Of a stretch of 64,000 nucleotides of DNA, positions 25,726-35,140 are shown piece by piece (position 1 is the first letter of the stretch; every line of letters starts with the position of its first letter). Under the pieces are notes generated by a model. It worked only from the letters and a program-made list of their open reading frames with translations, made no database searches and was not told where the DNA came from. The position numbers and the translations under genes are program-made. The stretch lies in NCBI GenBank assembly GCA_018970445.1, contig JAGWWF010000002.1, positions 62,001-126,000 of the forward strand. The letters run 5' to 3'. Origin of the DNA: Alphaproteobacteria bacterium (lineage in GTDB: Bacteria; Pseudomonadota; Alphaproteobacteria; Sphingomonadales; Sphingomonadaceae).

Positions 25726-26778
25726 TCAGTGGCGTGGCAGCGAACGGCCGCCGCCGCCAACACCGGCCAGCGTGGGGCCGGACACGCCGTGATCGCCCAG
25801 CGCGCTGATGGCGCTGTTCACATCCACCGTCTGCACGGCGCGGGCGGGGCGATCGGCATTGCCGTCCAGCGCCACATCCTCGCCACCCAGGCTTTCCATC
25901 ACGGCATCGGGCAGATCGTCCGGCTCGGCAAAGCGGGCGGCGACGGTGAGAAATTCGCCGCGTTGCCGGCCGGCCAGCACATCAAAGCCGATGTTGAGCA
26001 GATCCTGCACATTGCCGTCGCGGCCCATGCGGCTGGGCCCGCCCAGCACCACGGCGACCAGGCGGCGATTGTCGCGCATGGCCGAGGCCGCGAGCGTGAA
26101 GCCGGCGGCATTGGTGAAGCCGGTCTTGATGCCATCGACGCCGGGCATGGTGCTGAGCAGATGGTTGTGATTGGCCACCGACAGGCCGCGATAGCGATAA
26201 TGGGTTTGCGAAAACACCGGATAATGCGCCGGAAAATCCCGCAGCATGGCGCGGGACAGGATGGCGATGTCGCGCGCGGTGCTGGTGTGATCGGGGTGCG
26301 GCAGGCCGGAGGAATTGTGGAACACCGTGTTCATCATGCCCAGCCGGCGGGCGGTGGCCGTCATGCGTTCGGCAAAGGCGGCTTCGCTGCCGCTGACATG
26401 TTCGGCCAGCGCCACCGAGATATCGTTGGCGCTGCGGGTGGCGATCACGCCGAAGGCATCGCGCACGCTGATCGTGGCGCCCACGCGCAGGCCCAGTTTG
26501 GATGGCGCCTGTGCCACGGCATGGCGGGAAATGCGCAATTCATCGTCAAGCGACAGGCGGCCGGCGGCCAGTTCCTCGAACGCGACATAGAGCGTCATCA
26601 CCTTGGTGATGGAGGCGGGATAGCGGGTTTCGTCGGCGCGGCGGGCATAGAGCACCTCGCCGGTATCATGATCGATCAGGATGGCGGCATAGCGCGGGGC
26701 GGAATAAAGGCTGGCGGCAAAGGCCGATGGCGCGAACAATGCCATCGCCACCACAAGAAACCGCGCCAGAGCCTTCAT
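25726..26778 (-). CDS. D-alanyl-D-alanine carboxypeptidase (low-molecular-weight PBP)
   Basis: Periplasmic serine DD-carboxypeptidase that trims the terminal D-Ala of peptidoglycan stem peptides. The 350-residue protein has a signal peptide (MKALARFLVVAMALFAPSAFA). Catalytic motifs: SITK with nucleophile Ser56, SAN near residue 117 (TRSANDISVALAEH) and KTG near 208 (GIKTGFTNAAG). The shape matches the DacA/DacF-type peptidase S11 domain; the C-terminal 80 residues are not clearly the usual PBP5 beta domain. The start chosen is the ATG at 26776-26778; a TTG two codons upstream is possible. Confidence 0.93.
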   Translation of the reverse strand: MKALARFLVVAMALFAPSAFAASLYSAPRYAAILIDHDTGEVLYARRADETRYPASITKVMTLYVAFEELAAGRLSLDDELRISRHAVAQAPSKLGLRVGATISVRDAFGVIATRSANDISVALAEHVSGSEAAFAERMTATARRLGMMNTVFHNSSGLPHPDHTSTARDIAILSRAMLRDFPAHYPVFSQTHYRYRGLSVANHNHLLSTMPGVDGIKTGFTNAAGFTLAASAMRDNRRLVAVVLGGPSRMGRDGNVQDLLNIGFDVLAGRQRGEFLTVAARFAEPDDLPDAVMESLGGEDVALDGNADRPARAVQTVDVNSAISALGDHGVSGPTLAGVGGGGRSLPRH

Positions 26779-26973
26779 CAGCAAACGCTTTTCCCCTCAT
26801 CCCAGCGTCTGGCTGCACTGTAACCCGACGGACACGTCGCTGCAAAGGGGCGAATGACGGTGCAGCCGCCTGCCGCAGGCGCTGCTGCGACGGGCTGTTG
26901 CGCGCGTGCGGCCATTGCCCTTTTGCGCGGAACCTGCCAAGCGCCGCCCACCCTTTGCTGACAGCCGAGATCG

Positions 26974-28566
26974 ATGACCGTCACCCCCGCCCGTTCGGCC
27001 AATCCGGTGGAAAACCGGCGCACCTTCGCCATCATTTCCCACCCCGATGCCGGCAAGACGACCCTGACCGAGAAACTGCTGCTGTTCGGCGGCGCCATCC
27101 ATGCCGCCGGCGAGGTGCGGGCACGGGGCCAGAACCGGCGCGCCCGGTCGGACTGGATGAAGATCGAACAGGCGCGCGGCATTTCGGTGACATCAAGCGT
27201 GATGACCTTCGAACGCGACGGCATCACCTTCAACCTGCTCGACACGCCGGGCCACGAGGATTTTTCCGAAGACACGTATCGCACGCTCACCGCTGTCGAC
27301 AGCGCGGTGATGGTAATCGATGTCGCCAAGGGCATCGAGGCGCAGACGCGCAAGCTGTTCGAGGTGTGCCGCCTGCGCGATGTGCCGATCATCACCTTCA
27401 TCAACAAGGTGGACCGCGAAGGCCGCGACCCGTTCGATCTGCTGGATGAAGTGGCCGACATGCTGGCGCTGGATGTGGCGCCGCTCAATTGGCCGGCCGG
27501 CCTGGGCGGCGAATTCACCGGCCTGTATGATCTGAAACGCCGGCGGTTCCACCAGCCCGATGGCAGCGACAGCCGGCTGGCCGGCGATGTGGTGGTGGTG
27601 GACGGGCTGGATGATGCGCGCATCGATGCGCTGGCCGGGGCGATGGCGGGCCGCCTGCGCGAACAGGCCGAACTGGCCGAAGGCGGCTATGCCGCGCTGG
27701 ACATTGAAAAATATCGCGCCGGCGCGTTGACGCCGGTGATCTTCGGTTCGGCGCTGAAGGATTTCGGCGTCGTTGATCTGATCGATGCGCTGGCGGCCTA
27801 TGCGCCGTCCCCGCGCCCGCAACCGGCGCTGCCGGCGGCGGTGGACCCGATGGCGGCGCAGGTTTCGGGCTTCGTGTTCAAGGTGCAGGCCAACATGAAC
27901 CCGCAGCACCGCGACCGCATCGCCTTCCTGCGCCTGGCCAGCGGGCGGTTCCGGCGCGGCATGAAGCTGAAGCAGATGTCCACCGGCAAGCAGATCGCCA
28001 TCAATTCGCCGATCTTCTTTTTCGCGCAGGACCGCGAGATCGCCGACGAGGCGTTTCCCGGCGACATCATCGGCATTCCCAACCATGGCGTGCTGCGCGT
28101 GGGCGACACGCTGGTGGAGAAGGATGATCTCAGCTTCACCGGCATTCCCAATTTCGCGCCCGAAATATTGCGCCGCGTGAAGCTGGACGATCCGACCAAA
28201 TCGAAACAGCTGAAGACCGCGCTGACCGACATGGCCGAAGAGGGCGTGACGCAATTGTTCAAGCCGGCGCTGGGCAGCCAGTGGATCGTGGGCGTGGTGG
28301 GCCAGTTGCAGCTGGAGGTGCTGATCAGCCGGCTGGAGGCGGAATATCGCGTGGCGGCCAGTTTCGAGCCGTCGCCTTACGAAACCGCCCGCTGGATTTC
28401 CGGCACGCCTGCGGCCATGAAGGGCTTCATGGACGAGCATCGCAGCGCCATGGCCGAAGACCGCGACGCCGCCCCGGTGTTCATGGCGCGCGACAACTGG
28501 GAACTGAACTTCATCACCGGCCGCTTTCCGGACATCAAATTCTCTGCCACGCGGGAACGCGCCTGA
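26974..28566 (+). CDS. prfC: Peptide chain release factor 3
   Basis: Translational GTPase that recycles RF1/RF2 from the ribosome after peptide release. The 530 residues are the normal family length. G1 SHPDAGKTTLTEKLLLFGG lies near residue 22, the switch I region GISVTSSVMTF near 70, G3 DTPGHEDFSEDTYRTL near 90 and G4 FINKVDREGRDP near 145. Domains II and III follow, with the RF3-type QLQLEVLISRLEAEYRV near 450. The stop overlaps the next gene's start (TGATG). Cytosolic. Confidence 0.96.
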   Translation: MTVTPARSANPVENRRTFAIISHPDAGKTTLTEKLLLFGGAIHAAGEVRARGQNRRARSDWMKIEQARGISVTSSVMTFERDGITFNLLDTPGHEDFSEDTYRTLTAVDSAVMVIDVAKGIEAQTRKLFEVCRLRDVPIITFINKVDREGRDPFDLLDEVADMLALDVAPLNWPAGLGGEFTGLYDLKRRRFHQPDGSDSRLAGDVVVVDGLDDARIDALAGAMAGRLREQAELAEGGYAALDIEKYRAGALTPVIFGSALKDFGVVDLIDALAAYAPSPRPQPALPAAVDPMAAQVSGFVFKVQANMNPQHRDRIAFLRLASGRFRRGMKLKQMSTGKQIAINSPIFFFAQDREIADEAFPGDIIGIPNHGVLRVGDTLVEKDDLSFTGIPNFAPEILRRVKLDDPTKSKQLKTALTDMAEEGVTQLFKPALGSQWIVGVVGQLQLEVLISRLEAEYRVAASFEPSPYETARWISGTPAAMKGFMDEHRSAMAEDRDAAPVFMARDNWELNFITGRFPDIKFSATRERA

Positions 28567-30524
28567 TGGCCGGCGTGGCCGCCTTGATTGGCCGGCTGTG
28601 GGCGCTGGTGCGGCCGTATCGCTGGTGGTCGCTGGTGGCGGTGGCGGGGCTGTTGTTCGTGTTGCTGGGCTGGCTGGTGGCCACCGCCCCGCTGGATCGC
28701 GCCCTGCAACCGGCCAAGCAACCCAGCCTGATCATCACCGACATGAACGGCAAGGCCATCGCCCGGCGCGGCGATTACAAGGAAGAACCGGTGGCGATCG
28801 CGGCGCTGCCCGCCCATGTGCCGGCCGCCTTCATCGCCATCGAGGATCGGCGCTTTCGCGATCACATGGGTGTTGACCCTATCGGCATCCTGCGCGCCGC
28901 TGTCACCAACGCCCAGGCCGGCGGCGTGCGCCAGGGCGGTTCGACGCTGACCCAGCAACTGGCCAAGACCAGTTTCCTGTCTTCCGAACGATCGATCAAG
29001 CGCAAGCTGCAGGAGATGATCATCGCACTCTATCTGGAAGCGCGGTTGAGCAAGGACGAGATTTTGCAGAATTACCTCTCGTCGGTCTATTTTGGCGATG
29101 GTGCCTATGGCATACGTGCCGCGGCGCGCACCTATTTCGACAAGGCCCCCGAACAGCTGGATCTGGGCGAAGCCGCCATGCTGGCCGGGCTGGTGCAGGC
29201 GCCATCGCGGCTGGCGCCATCGCGGCATCTGGAACAGGCGCGCGCCCGCGCCGCGCAGGTGCTGGCCGCCATGGTGGACACCGGCGCGATCACGGCCGCA
29301 CAGGCCGCCGCCGCCCGCCCGGCCGATTATCGCCCCGGCCGCAAGACCCTGCCCAGCGGCAGTTATTTTGCGGATTGGGTGCTGCCGCAGGCGCGCGAGG
29401 CGACCGAGGCGGATTATGGCGAGATTGTCGTGAAGACCACGCTGGACCCGCGCCTGCAGACGCTGGCCGAACAGATGATCACCGATGGCCTGGCGCGCGC
29501 GCGCGGGCTGAATGTCAATCAGGCGGCGCTGGTGGCGATGCGGCTGGATGGCCGGGTGGTCGCCATGGTGGGCGGCACCGATTACAAGGCCAGCAGCTTC
29601 AACCGCGCCACCCAGGCGCAGCGCCAGCCGGGTTCATCGTTCAAGCTGTTTGTCTATCTGGCGGCGCTGGAAGCCGGCAAGACGCCGGCTGACACCATCG
29701 TGGATGAACCCATCGAACTGTGCGAGCCGGGCCAGAAACCGGGCGAATGCTATGCCCCCAAGAATGATGATCTGCGCTTCCGCGGGACCATCAGCCTGGC
29801 CACCGCCTTTGCCGCCAGTTCCAACATTGCCGCCGTGAAGCTGGCGCAGGAAGTGGGCATATCGGCCGTGGCCGCCCAGGTGAAGAAGCTGGGCATCAGC
29901 GGCGGGGTGAGCATCTATCCGGCGATGGCGCTGGGCACCACGCCGATCCCGCTGATCGACATGACACGCGCCTTTGCCGCCGTGGCCTCTGGCCGCTACC
30001 CGGTAAAGGCCAGCGGCCTGTGGCGCGATGATCCCTGGCCCGATGCGGTGACGCCGCCGGAAGCCACCGCGAAAAGCTGGCCGGTGCGGGCCGACATGAT
30101 GCAGCTGCTGCAAAGCGTGGTGCGCAACGGCACCGGCAACGCCGCGCGGCTGCCGATCCCGGCCTGGGGCAAGACCGGCACCACGCAAAACCATCGCGAT
30201 GCGCTGTTCATCGGCTTTGCCGGCGATCTGGTGGTGGGCGTGTGGGTGGGCAATGACGACAATTCGCCGATGGCCGCCAGCATCGTGGGCGGCGGCCTGC
30301 CGGCGCGGCTGTGGAAGGGCTTCATGGCCGCCGCGCTGCAGATGGAAGGCAAGATGGAGGCCGTGCCGGACATTGCCCCGGTGGAGGTGGACATGGAGGC
30401 GCTGGCCATCGACATGGAGGGCATGACCATCGATCTGAACGGCGAGCCCAACAATCCGCCGGCGGTGATCGACATTCCCGATGACAGCGTGACCGAACCG
30501 CCGGAACCGCCGGAACCGCGTTAG
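28566..30524 (+). CDS. Class A penicillin-binding protein (PBP1a-type)
   Basis: Bifunctional peptidoglycan synthase: the N-terminal GT51 domain polymerises lipid II glycan strands and the C-terminal domain cross-links peptides. 652 residues. A transmembrane segment lies near residues 20-42. GT51 motifs are IEDRRFRDHMGVD (catalytic Glu near 93) and GGSTLTQQLAK near 125. Transpeptidase motifs are PGSSFK near 356, SSN near 420 and KTGTT near 536. The C-terminal 70 residues form an acidic, Pro-rich tail that is probably disordered. ATG at 28566 overlaps the prfC stop by one base. Confidence 0.94.
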   Translation: MAGVAALIGRLWALVRPYRWWSLVAVAGLLFVLLGWLVATAPLDRALQPAKQPSLIITDMNGKAIARRGDYKEEPVAIAALPAHVPAAFIAIEDRRFRDHMGVDPIGILRAAVTNAQAGGVRQGGSTLTQQLAKTSFLSSERSIKRKLQEMIIALYLEARLSKDEILQNYLSSVYFGDGAYGIRAAARTYFDKAPEQLDLGEAAMLAGLVQAPSRLAPSRHLEQARARAAQVLAAMVDTGAITAAQAAAARPADYRPGRKTLPSGSYFADWVLPQAREATEADYGEIVVKTTLDPRLQTLAEQMITDGLARARGLNVNQAALVAMRLDGRVVAMVGGTDYKASSFNRATQAQRQPGSSFKLFVYLAALEAGKTPADTIVDEPIELCEPGQKPGECYAPKNDDLRFRGTISLATAFAASSNIAAVKLAQEVGISAVAAQVKKLGISGGVSIYPAMALGTTPIPLIDMTRAFAAVASGRYPVKASGLWRDDPWPDAVTPPEATAKSWPVRADMMQLLQSVVRNGTGNAARLPIPAWGKTGTTQNHRDALFIGFAGDLVVGVWVGNDDNSPMAASIVGGGLPARLWKGFMAAALQMEGKMEAVPDIAPVEVDMEALAIDMEGMTIDLNGEPNNPPAVIDIPDDSVTEPPEPPEPR

Positions 30525-30534
30525 GGTCCCGACC

Positions 30535-31431
30535 CTAGGCCCGGGCCCAGCGCATGATCAGCATGATCAGCGCCAGGCTGATCGGGAATTCGATGAAGGT
30601 CGTCCAGGTCAGCCACGCATCCTTGCCGCCCCAGACGATCACCGCCTGCTCGGCCGCTGCGGAGGCGAGGCCAAGCAGGCCGAGGCCAAGGGCGAGCCGG
30701 CGCGGCTGCATCGGCAGTGGCAGGTAATTGGCCAGGCCCTTGCCCAGCCAGCGCCCGCCCAGCGCGGCATCGCCCAGAAAGCACAAGGCCGACAGGGTGC
30801 CCAGAATGGTCGAGCGCAGCATCACCGCCCGATCATCCCGAAAGGCGATGGCCAGCCCGGCCGAAACCAGGCCCATGATGATGCCGAACCGCGCCAGCCC
30901 GCCCAGCAGATCAACCTTGACGAACCGCTGCACCACCGCCAGCGCGATGCCGGCCAGCGCCGCCGTGATGGCGGCGGTGGGCAGATCGCTCAGCCTGGCG
31001 ACGATATAGAAGATCAGGCCGATGGCGATGTCGCAGGCCATCGCCGGCCAGTTGCGCCTGATCCGGGCCATCTGGGCCTGATTCCGGGCAAGCCGTTCCG
31101 GGCTGGCCAGCGCCCGTGCGGCCCTGGGCAGGGCAATCGGGCGGCCGGGGTGGCTTTCCCACAGCAATTGGCCATCCACCCGCGCCGCAGCGCCGGTGGT
31201 GACCCAGCCGTTGAAGCCGCATTCCACCGCCAGCGTGCGACCATCGGGCAAGGTGGCCGCCAGCTGGTGATTGGCGAGATGATCCGGCGAATTCAGGCCG
31301 GCGCGCTGGCTGGCCTGCTGCACGCCGTCGATCAGCAGCCGGCTTTCCCAGACGCTGAGTTGGGCATCGATGAGCAGGCGCACATCATGGCCGGGAATGG
31401 CCGGCCGGTGCCGATATTGCCAATAGCGCAT
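30535..31431 (-). CDS. IspZ/YciB-like inner-membrane protein with N-terminal extension
   Basis: The 298-residue protein has about 120 soluble residues, then five to six transmembrane segments from about residue 135. The membrane part has the IspZ/YciB arrangement: FYIVARLSDLPTAAITAALAG, a short loop, IMGLVSAGLAIAFRDDRAVMLRST and the final WTTFIEFPISLALIMLIMRW. Family members are linked to cell division or envelope integrity. Ordinary YciB is about 180 residues, so the N-terminal extension (a beta-rich part with GRTLAVECGFNGW) is unusual. I chose the ATG at 31429-31431, 23 bases after the acyl-CoA synthetase stop. The assignment rests on membrane pattern and is moderate. Confidence 0.58.
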   Translation of the reverse strand: MRYWQYRHRPAIPGHDVRLLIDAQLSVWESRLLIDGVQQASQRAGLNSPDHLANHQLAATLPDGRTLAVECGFNGWVTTGAAARVDGQLLWESHPGRPIALPRAARALASPERLARNQAQMARIRRNWPAMACDIAIGLIFYIVARLSDLPTAAITAALAGIALAVVQRFVKVDLLGGLARFGIIMGLVSAGLAIAFRDDRAVMLRSTILGTLSALCFLGDAALGGRWLGKGLANYLPLPMQPRRLALGLGLLGLASAAAEQAVIVWGGKDAWLTWTTFIEFPISLALIMLIMRWARA

Positions 31432-31454
31432 CGGGCCGGCGCTCAATCCCAGAA

Positions 31455-33311
31455 TCAATCCTTGTAGAGCCTGTCCAGCCGCTCGCCATAAACCTGTTTC
31501 AGCACATGGCGGCGGATCTTCAGGCTGGGGGTGAGCTGCTGGTTGTCGGTGCTGAACGGCGCATCGGCGATGATCACCCGGCGCACCTTCTCGATCACGC
31601 TGAGTTTCTGGTTCACCCGGTCCACCGCGGCCTGCATGGCGCGGACGAATTCCGGCTCCTGCCGCAGCCTGTCCATGTCGGCCGGCAGGCCCTTGTCGCG
31701 CGCGAAGCTGAGCGCCCATTCGGCTTCCGGCACGACCACGCCCACCAGATAGGGCCGGCGATCGCCATAGACCATGGCCTGGGCAATCTCGTCCTGCAGG
31801 GTGAGCATGCCTTCGACGCGCTGCGGCGCGACATTGTCGCCCTTGTCGTTGACCAATATGTCCTTCTTGCGATCGGTGATGACCAGATGGCCATCCTTGT
31901 CGAGATGGCCGATGTCGCCGGTGTAGAGCCAGCCGTCCTTCAGGGCCTTGTGGCTTTCGGCGTCGTTCATCCAGTAACCGTCCATCACCAGCTCGCCGCG
32001 CACCAATATCTCGCCATCGGCGGCGATCTTCACCTCCACGCCGTCCAGCGGCGGGCCAACCGTGTGCATTTTCAGGCGGGCGCGTGGCCGGTTGCAGCTG
32101 ATCACCGGGCCGGCTTCGGTCTGGCCATAGCCTTGCAGGATCGGGATGCCGATGGCGGTGAAGAAGATGCCCACTTCCGGATTCAACGGCGCGCCGCCGG
32201 CCACCATGGCGCGCAGGCGGCCGCCGAACTTGGCGCGGATGGATTTGCGGATCGTGCGTTCCAACGCCTGGTCGATCAGCTTTTCGGCCAGATTGAGCGT
32301 TTCGCCCTTGGCCTCCTTGCGGGCGATGGACAACGCCTGATTGAGCAGGGTGATGGCCAGCCCGCCCTGCTTCTCGATCTGCTTGGCGATGCGCATCCGC
32401 AACACTTCGAACAGGCGCGGCACCACCACCATCAGCGTGGGGCTGGATTCCTCGATGTTGGCGGCCAGTTTTTCCAGCCCTTCGGCATACCAGATCTGCC
32501 CGCCCATGCCGATCGGCATATATTGGCCGGCGGTGTGTTCATAGGCGTGCGACAGGGGCAGGAAGGACAGGAAGATCTCGCCCTTCGCCTCTGGCGGCGG
32601 ATCGGGAAAATCCTGTTCGATCACGGTGATGGCGCCGGCAATGTTGCGCAGGATCGCGCCATGATGCTGGCGCACGCCGCGTGGGCTTCCGCCGGTGCCG
32701 CTGGTGTAGATCAGGCAGGCCAGGTCCTCGCGGCGCATGGTGGCGCGGGCCCGCACGGCGGCGCGGTCTTCATCCAGCAGCGGCGCGCGGCTGCCGACCA
32801 GTCGGGCCCAGTCATGGATCACCAGGCCCTGCACATCGGCCATCGGTTCCATGCCGATGATGATGCGGCACTGATCGGTGGCCAGCGCCGCCGGCAGCAC
32901 CGCCTTGCCCAGTTTGGGCCCCGAAACGATCACGGCGCGCGCGCCGCTGTTGGCCAGGATATGGGTGTGATCGGCCTGGGTGTTGGTGGTATAGGCCGGC
33001 ACGGTGATGGCGCCGGCCGCCATGATCGCCAGATCGGCCAGGCACCATTCCGGCCGGTTTTCCGATACCAGCACCACGCGGTCGCCGCGACCGATGCCGA
33101 TGCCGATCAGCGCGGCCGACAGCGCCGCCACGATGTCGCGCGCCTCGCCCCAGCTGATCGTGCGCCACTGCCCGGCCAGCTTGGCGGTGAGCATGGGCGC
33201 GCCGGGCTGTTCATCGGCCCGATCCAGAAACAGGCTGACCAGATTGGGCGACCGGTCCACATGGGCGGCCAACTGGGCAGGCCGCAGCGGCGGCAGTTTC
33301 GGCAGCATCAT
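31455..33311 (-). CDS. Long-chain acyl-CoA synthetase (AMP-forming)
   Basis: Activates fatty acids to acyl-CoA through an acyl-adenylate. 618 residues, the length of the FadD15 / long-chain ACSL branch. Motifs: the P-loop-like LIYTSGTGGSPRG near residue 195, the A5 region QGYGQTEAGPVIS near 395, the A7-A8 region LYTGDIGHLDKDGHLVITDRK near 465, followed by KGDNVAPQRVE. No transmembrane segment. Together with the second AMP-ligase at 53.8 kb this gives the window two fatty-acid-type activating enzymes. Confidence 0.92.
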   Translation of the reverse strand: MMLPKLPPLRPAQLAAHVDRSPNLVSLFLDRADEQPGAPMLTAKLAGQWRTISWGEARDIVAALSAALIGIGIGRGDRVVLVSENRPEWCLADLAIMAAGAITVPAYTTNTQADHTHILANSGARAVIVSGPKLGKAVLPAALATDQCRIIIGMEPMADVQGLVIHDWARLVGSRAPLLDEDRAAVRARATMRREDLACLIYTSGTGGSPRGVRQHHGAILRNIAGAITVIEQDFPDPPPEAKGEIFLSFLPLSHAYEHTAGQYMPIGMGGQIWYAEGLEKLAANIEESSPTLMVVVPRLFEVLRMRIAKQIEKQGGLAITLLNQALSIARKEAKGETLNLAEKLIDQALERTIRKSIRAKFGGRLRAMVAGGAPLNPEVGIFFTAIGIPILQGYGQTEAGPVISCNRPRARLKMHTVGPPLDGVEVKIAADGEILVRGELVMDGYWMNDAESHKALKDGWLYTGDIGHLDKDGHLVITDRKKDILVNDKGDNVAPQRVEGMLTLQDEIAQAMVYGDRRPYLVGVVVPEAEWALSFARDKGLPADMDRLRQEPEFVRAMQAAVDRVNQKLSVIEKVRRVIIADAPFSTDNQQLTPSLKIRRHVLKQVYGERLDRLYKD

Positions 33312-33365
33312 CCTCTCCCAAAGACGGTCTGTTGCGGGGTGTTGATCACCCCGTGCATGTGCAAG

Positions 33366-35099
33366 TCAATAACCGGCCGGCCGGCCTTCGCCGCGCGCAT
33401 CCGCCCCGCCGCGCCAGCCGCCCGCCACCCGCTGCACGCCATTCAGCTTCAGCGGCAGCGCCGTTGCCACCGGCTTGTGGCCCATGGCGGTGAAGGCCGG
33501 GATCATCTGTTCCAGGAAGGTGCCCTTTTCCACCGCAAAACGATCACCGATCGCGATCAGCTGCGGCAGGGCGATGGCCTCCTCCACGGGCAAGCCCCAA
33601 TCGACCACGCCGATGATCGCCTTGGCCACCTGGGCGATGATGGTGGGGCCGCCGGCCGCGCCGATGGCCAGGATCGCCTGTCCGCGGGCATCATAGACGA
33701 TGGTGGGCGACATGGCGGAGCGCGGCCGCTTGCCGGGCTGGACATGATTGGCGGTCAACTTGCCCTGATCTTCGGGCGCGAGGTTGAAATCGGTCAGTTC
33801 GTTGTTGAGCACGAAGCCGTTCGACACCAGGCCGGAGCCGAAGGTCTTTTCCACCGTGCTGGTCCAGCTGGTGATGTTGCCGGCGGCATCTGCCACGGCA
33901 AAATTGGTGGTGCCGGCCACTTCATTGTCGGCCGCGGTCACCCGCGCGGTGGGGGCGCCGGCCGGCATGCCGGCTTCGGCCCGGGCCAGCCGCGCATCGG
34001 CCGCAATCAGGGCGGACCGCTGGGCGATATAGGCCGGATCGGCCAGCCCCTTGGTGGGCACGGCGACGAAGGCGGGATCGGCGATCCATTTTTCGCGATC
34101 GGCATAGGCGAGGCGCTGGCTTTCGCCGAACAGGTGCCAGGCGACCATATTGTCCTTGCCCAGCCCCTTCATGTCGAAGCGTTCCAGCTGTTTCAGCATG
34201 GCCAGCACGCCCACCCCGCCTGAAGAGGGCGGGCCCATGCCGCAGATCCGGTAGGTGCGATAGCTGCCGCACACCGGTTCGCGCGATTCGGCGCGATAGG
34301 CGGCCAGATCGGCCAGCGTCATCGCCGTGGGGTTGGCCTCGGCGGTGCTGACGGTCTTGACGATGCCGGCGGCGATCTCGCCCTTGTAGAAGGCGTCCGC
34401 CCCGCCCGCCGCGATGCTGCGCAGGGTGGCGGCCAGCTTCTCGTTGCGAAACAGGGTGCCGGCGGGCAGCGGCGCGCCGCCGGCATCGAAATAGAGGGTG
34501 CGGCCTTCCGGCCCGGCCTGTTTCAGACTGTCCTGCCCGAAGGCGATGAAGCGGGCGAGCGTGGGCGAGATCGGGAAGCCTTCGGCGAGCCGGATCGCCG
34601 GTTCGAACAGCTTCGCCCAGGGCAGCTTGCCCCATTTCCGGTGCGCCTGCGCCGCCAGCGCGATGTTGCCGGGCACGCCCACGCTGCGCCCGCCGGTGGC
34701 GGCCTTCATGAACGGCATCGGCTTGCCATCGGCGCCCAGAAACTGGCCGGGGCTGGCAACAGCCGGCGCGGTTTCGCGGCCATCGATGCTGCCCAGTTTG
34801 CCGTTGGCAGGCTGATAGACGATGAAGCCGCCGCCGCCGATGCCGCTGCTTTGCGGTTCCACCACGGTGAGCGCCAGCATGGTGGCAATGGCCGCATCGG
34901 CCGCCGTGCCGCCCTGGCGAAGGATCGCCAGGCCGGCTTCGCTGGCCAGCGGATTGGCGGCGGAGACAACGCCGCGGAACGGCCCGGCCCCGGCGCTGGC
35001 CGATGCCTGCACCGGGCCTGAATCCGCATCGCGCGGGATGGGTTGCGCCACCGCCGCGGTGGCAAGCAGGGACAGGCTGAGGAAAATTGCTGGCTTCAT
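33366..35099 (-). CDS. ggt: Gamma-glutamyltransferase
   Basis: Periplasmic Ntn-hydrolase that splits glutathione and other gamma-glutamyl compounds. The 577-residue proenzyme has a signal peptide (MKPAIFLSLSLLATAAVA). Self-cleavage before the nucleophile should occur at Thr near residue 395 (AGTTNFAVADAAGN). The large-subunit motif SGIGGGGFIVYQ lies near residue 87 and the small-subunit signature NNELTDF near 437, followed by KRPRSAMSPTIV. All key residues appear present. Stands alone on the minus strand with short gaps on both sides. Confidence 0.95.
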   Translation of the reverse strand: MKPAIFLSLSLLATAAVAQPIPRDADSGPVQASASAGAGPFRGVVSAANPLASEAGLAILRQGGTAADAAIATMLALTVVEPQSSGIGGGGFIVYQPANGKLGSIDGRETAPAVASPGQFLGADGKPMPFMKAATGGRSVGVPGNIALAAQAHRKWGKLPWAKLFEPAIRLAEGFPISPTLARFIAFGQDSLKQAGPEGRTLYFDAGGAPLPAGTLFRNEKLAATLRSIAAGGADAFYKGEIAAGIVKTVSTAEANPTAMTLADLAAYRAESREPVCGSYRTYRICGMGPPSSGGVGVLAMLKQLERFDMKGLGKDNMVAWHLFGESQRLAYADREKWIADPAFVAVPTKGLADPAYIAQRSALIAADARLARAEAGMPAGAPTARVTAADNEVAGTTNFAVADAAGNITSWTSTVEKTFGSGLVSNGFVLNNELTDFNLAPEDQGKLTANHVQPGKRPRSAMSPTIVYDARGQAILAIGAAGGPTIIAQVAKAIIGVVDWGLPVEEAIALPQLIAIGDRFAVEKGTFLEQMIPAFTAMGHKPVATALPLKLNGVQRVAGGWRGGADARGEGRPAGY

Positions 35100-35140
35100 G
35101 GGGGCTGCACCTTAGGCCGATTCCCGCCCAAGAAAAGGGC

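Noticed and set aside
26867-26881. CGCCTG-ccg-CAGGCG hairpin upstream of prfC
   Set aside because: Only 6-bp arms in G/C-rich sequence with no T run; not distinguishable from chance.
31506-34223. A 905-codon plus-strand open frame over acyl-CoA synthetase and ggt
   Set aside because: It spans two unrelated genes on the other strand and the gap between them; composition is that of an antisense shadow.
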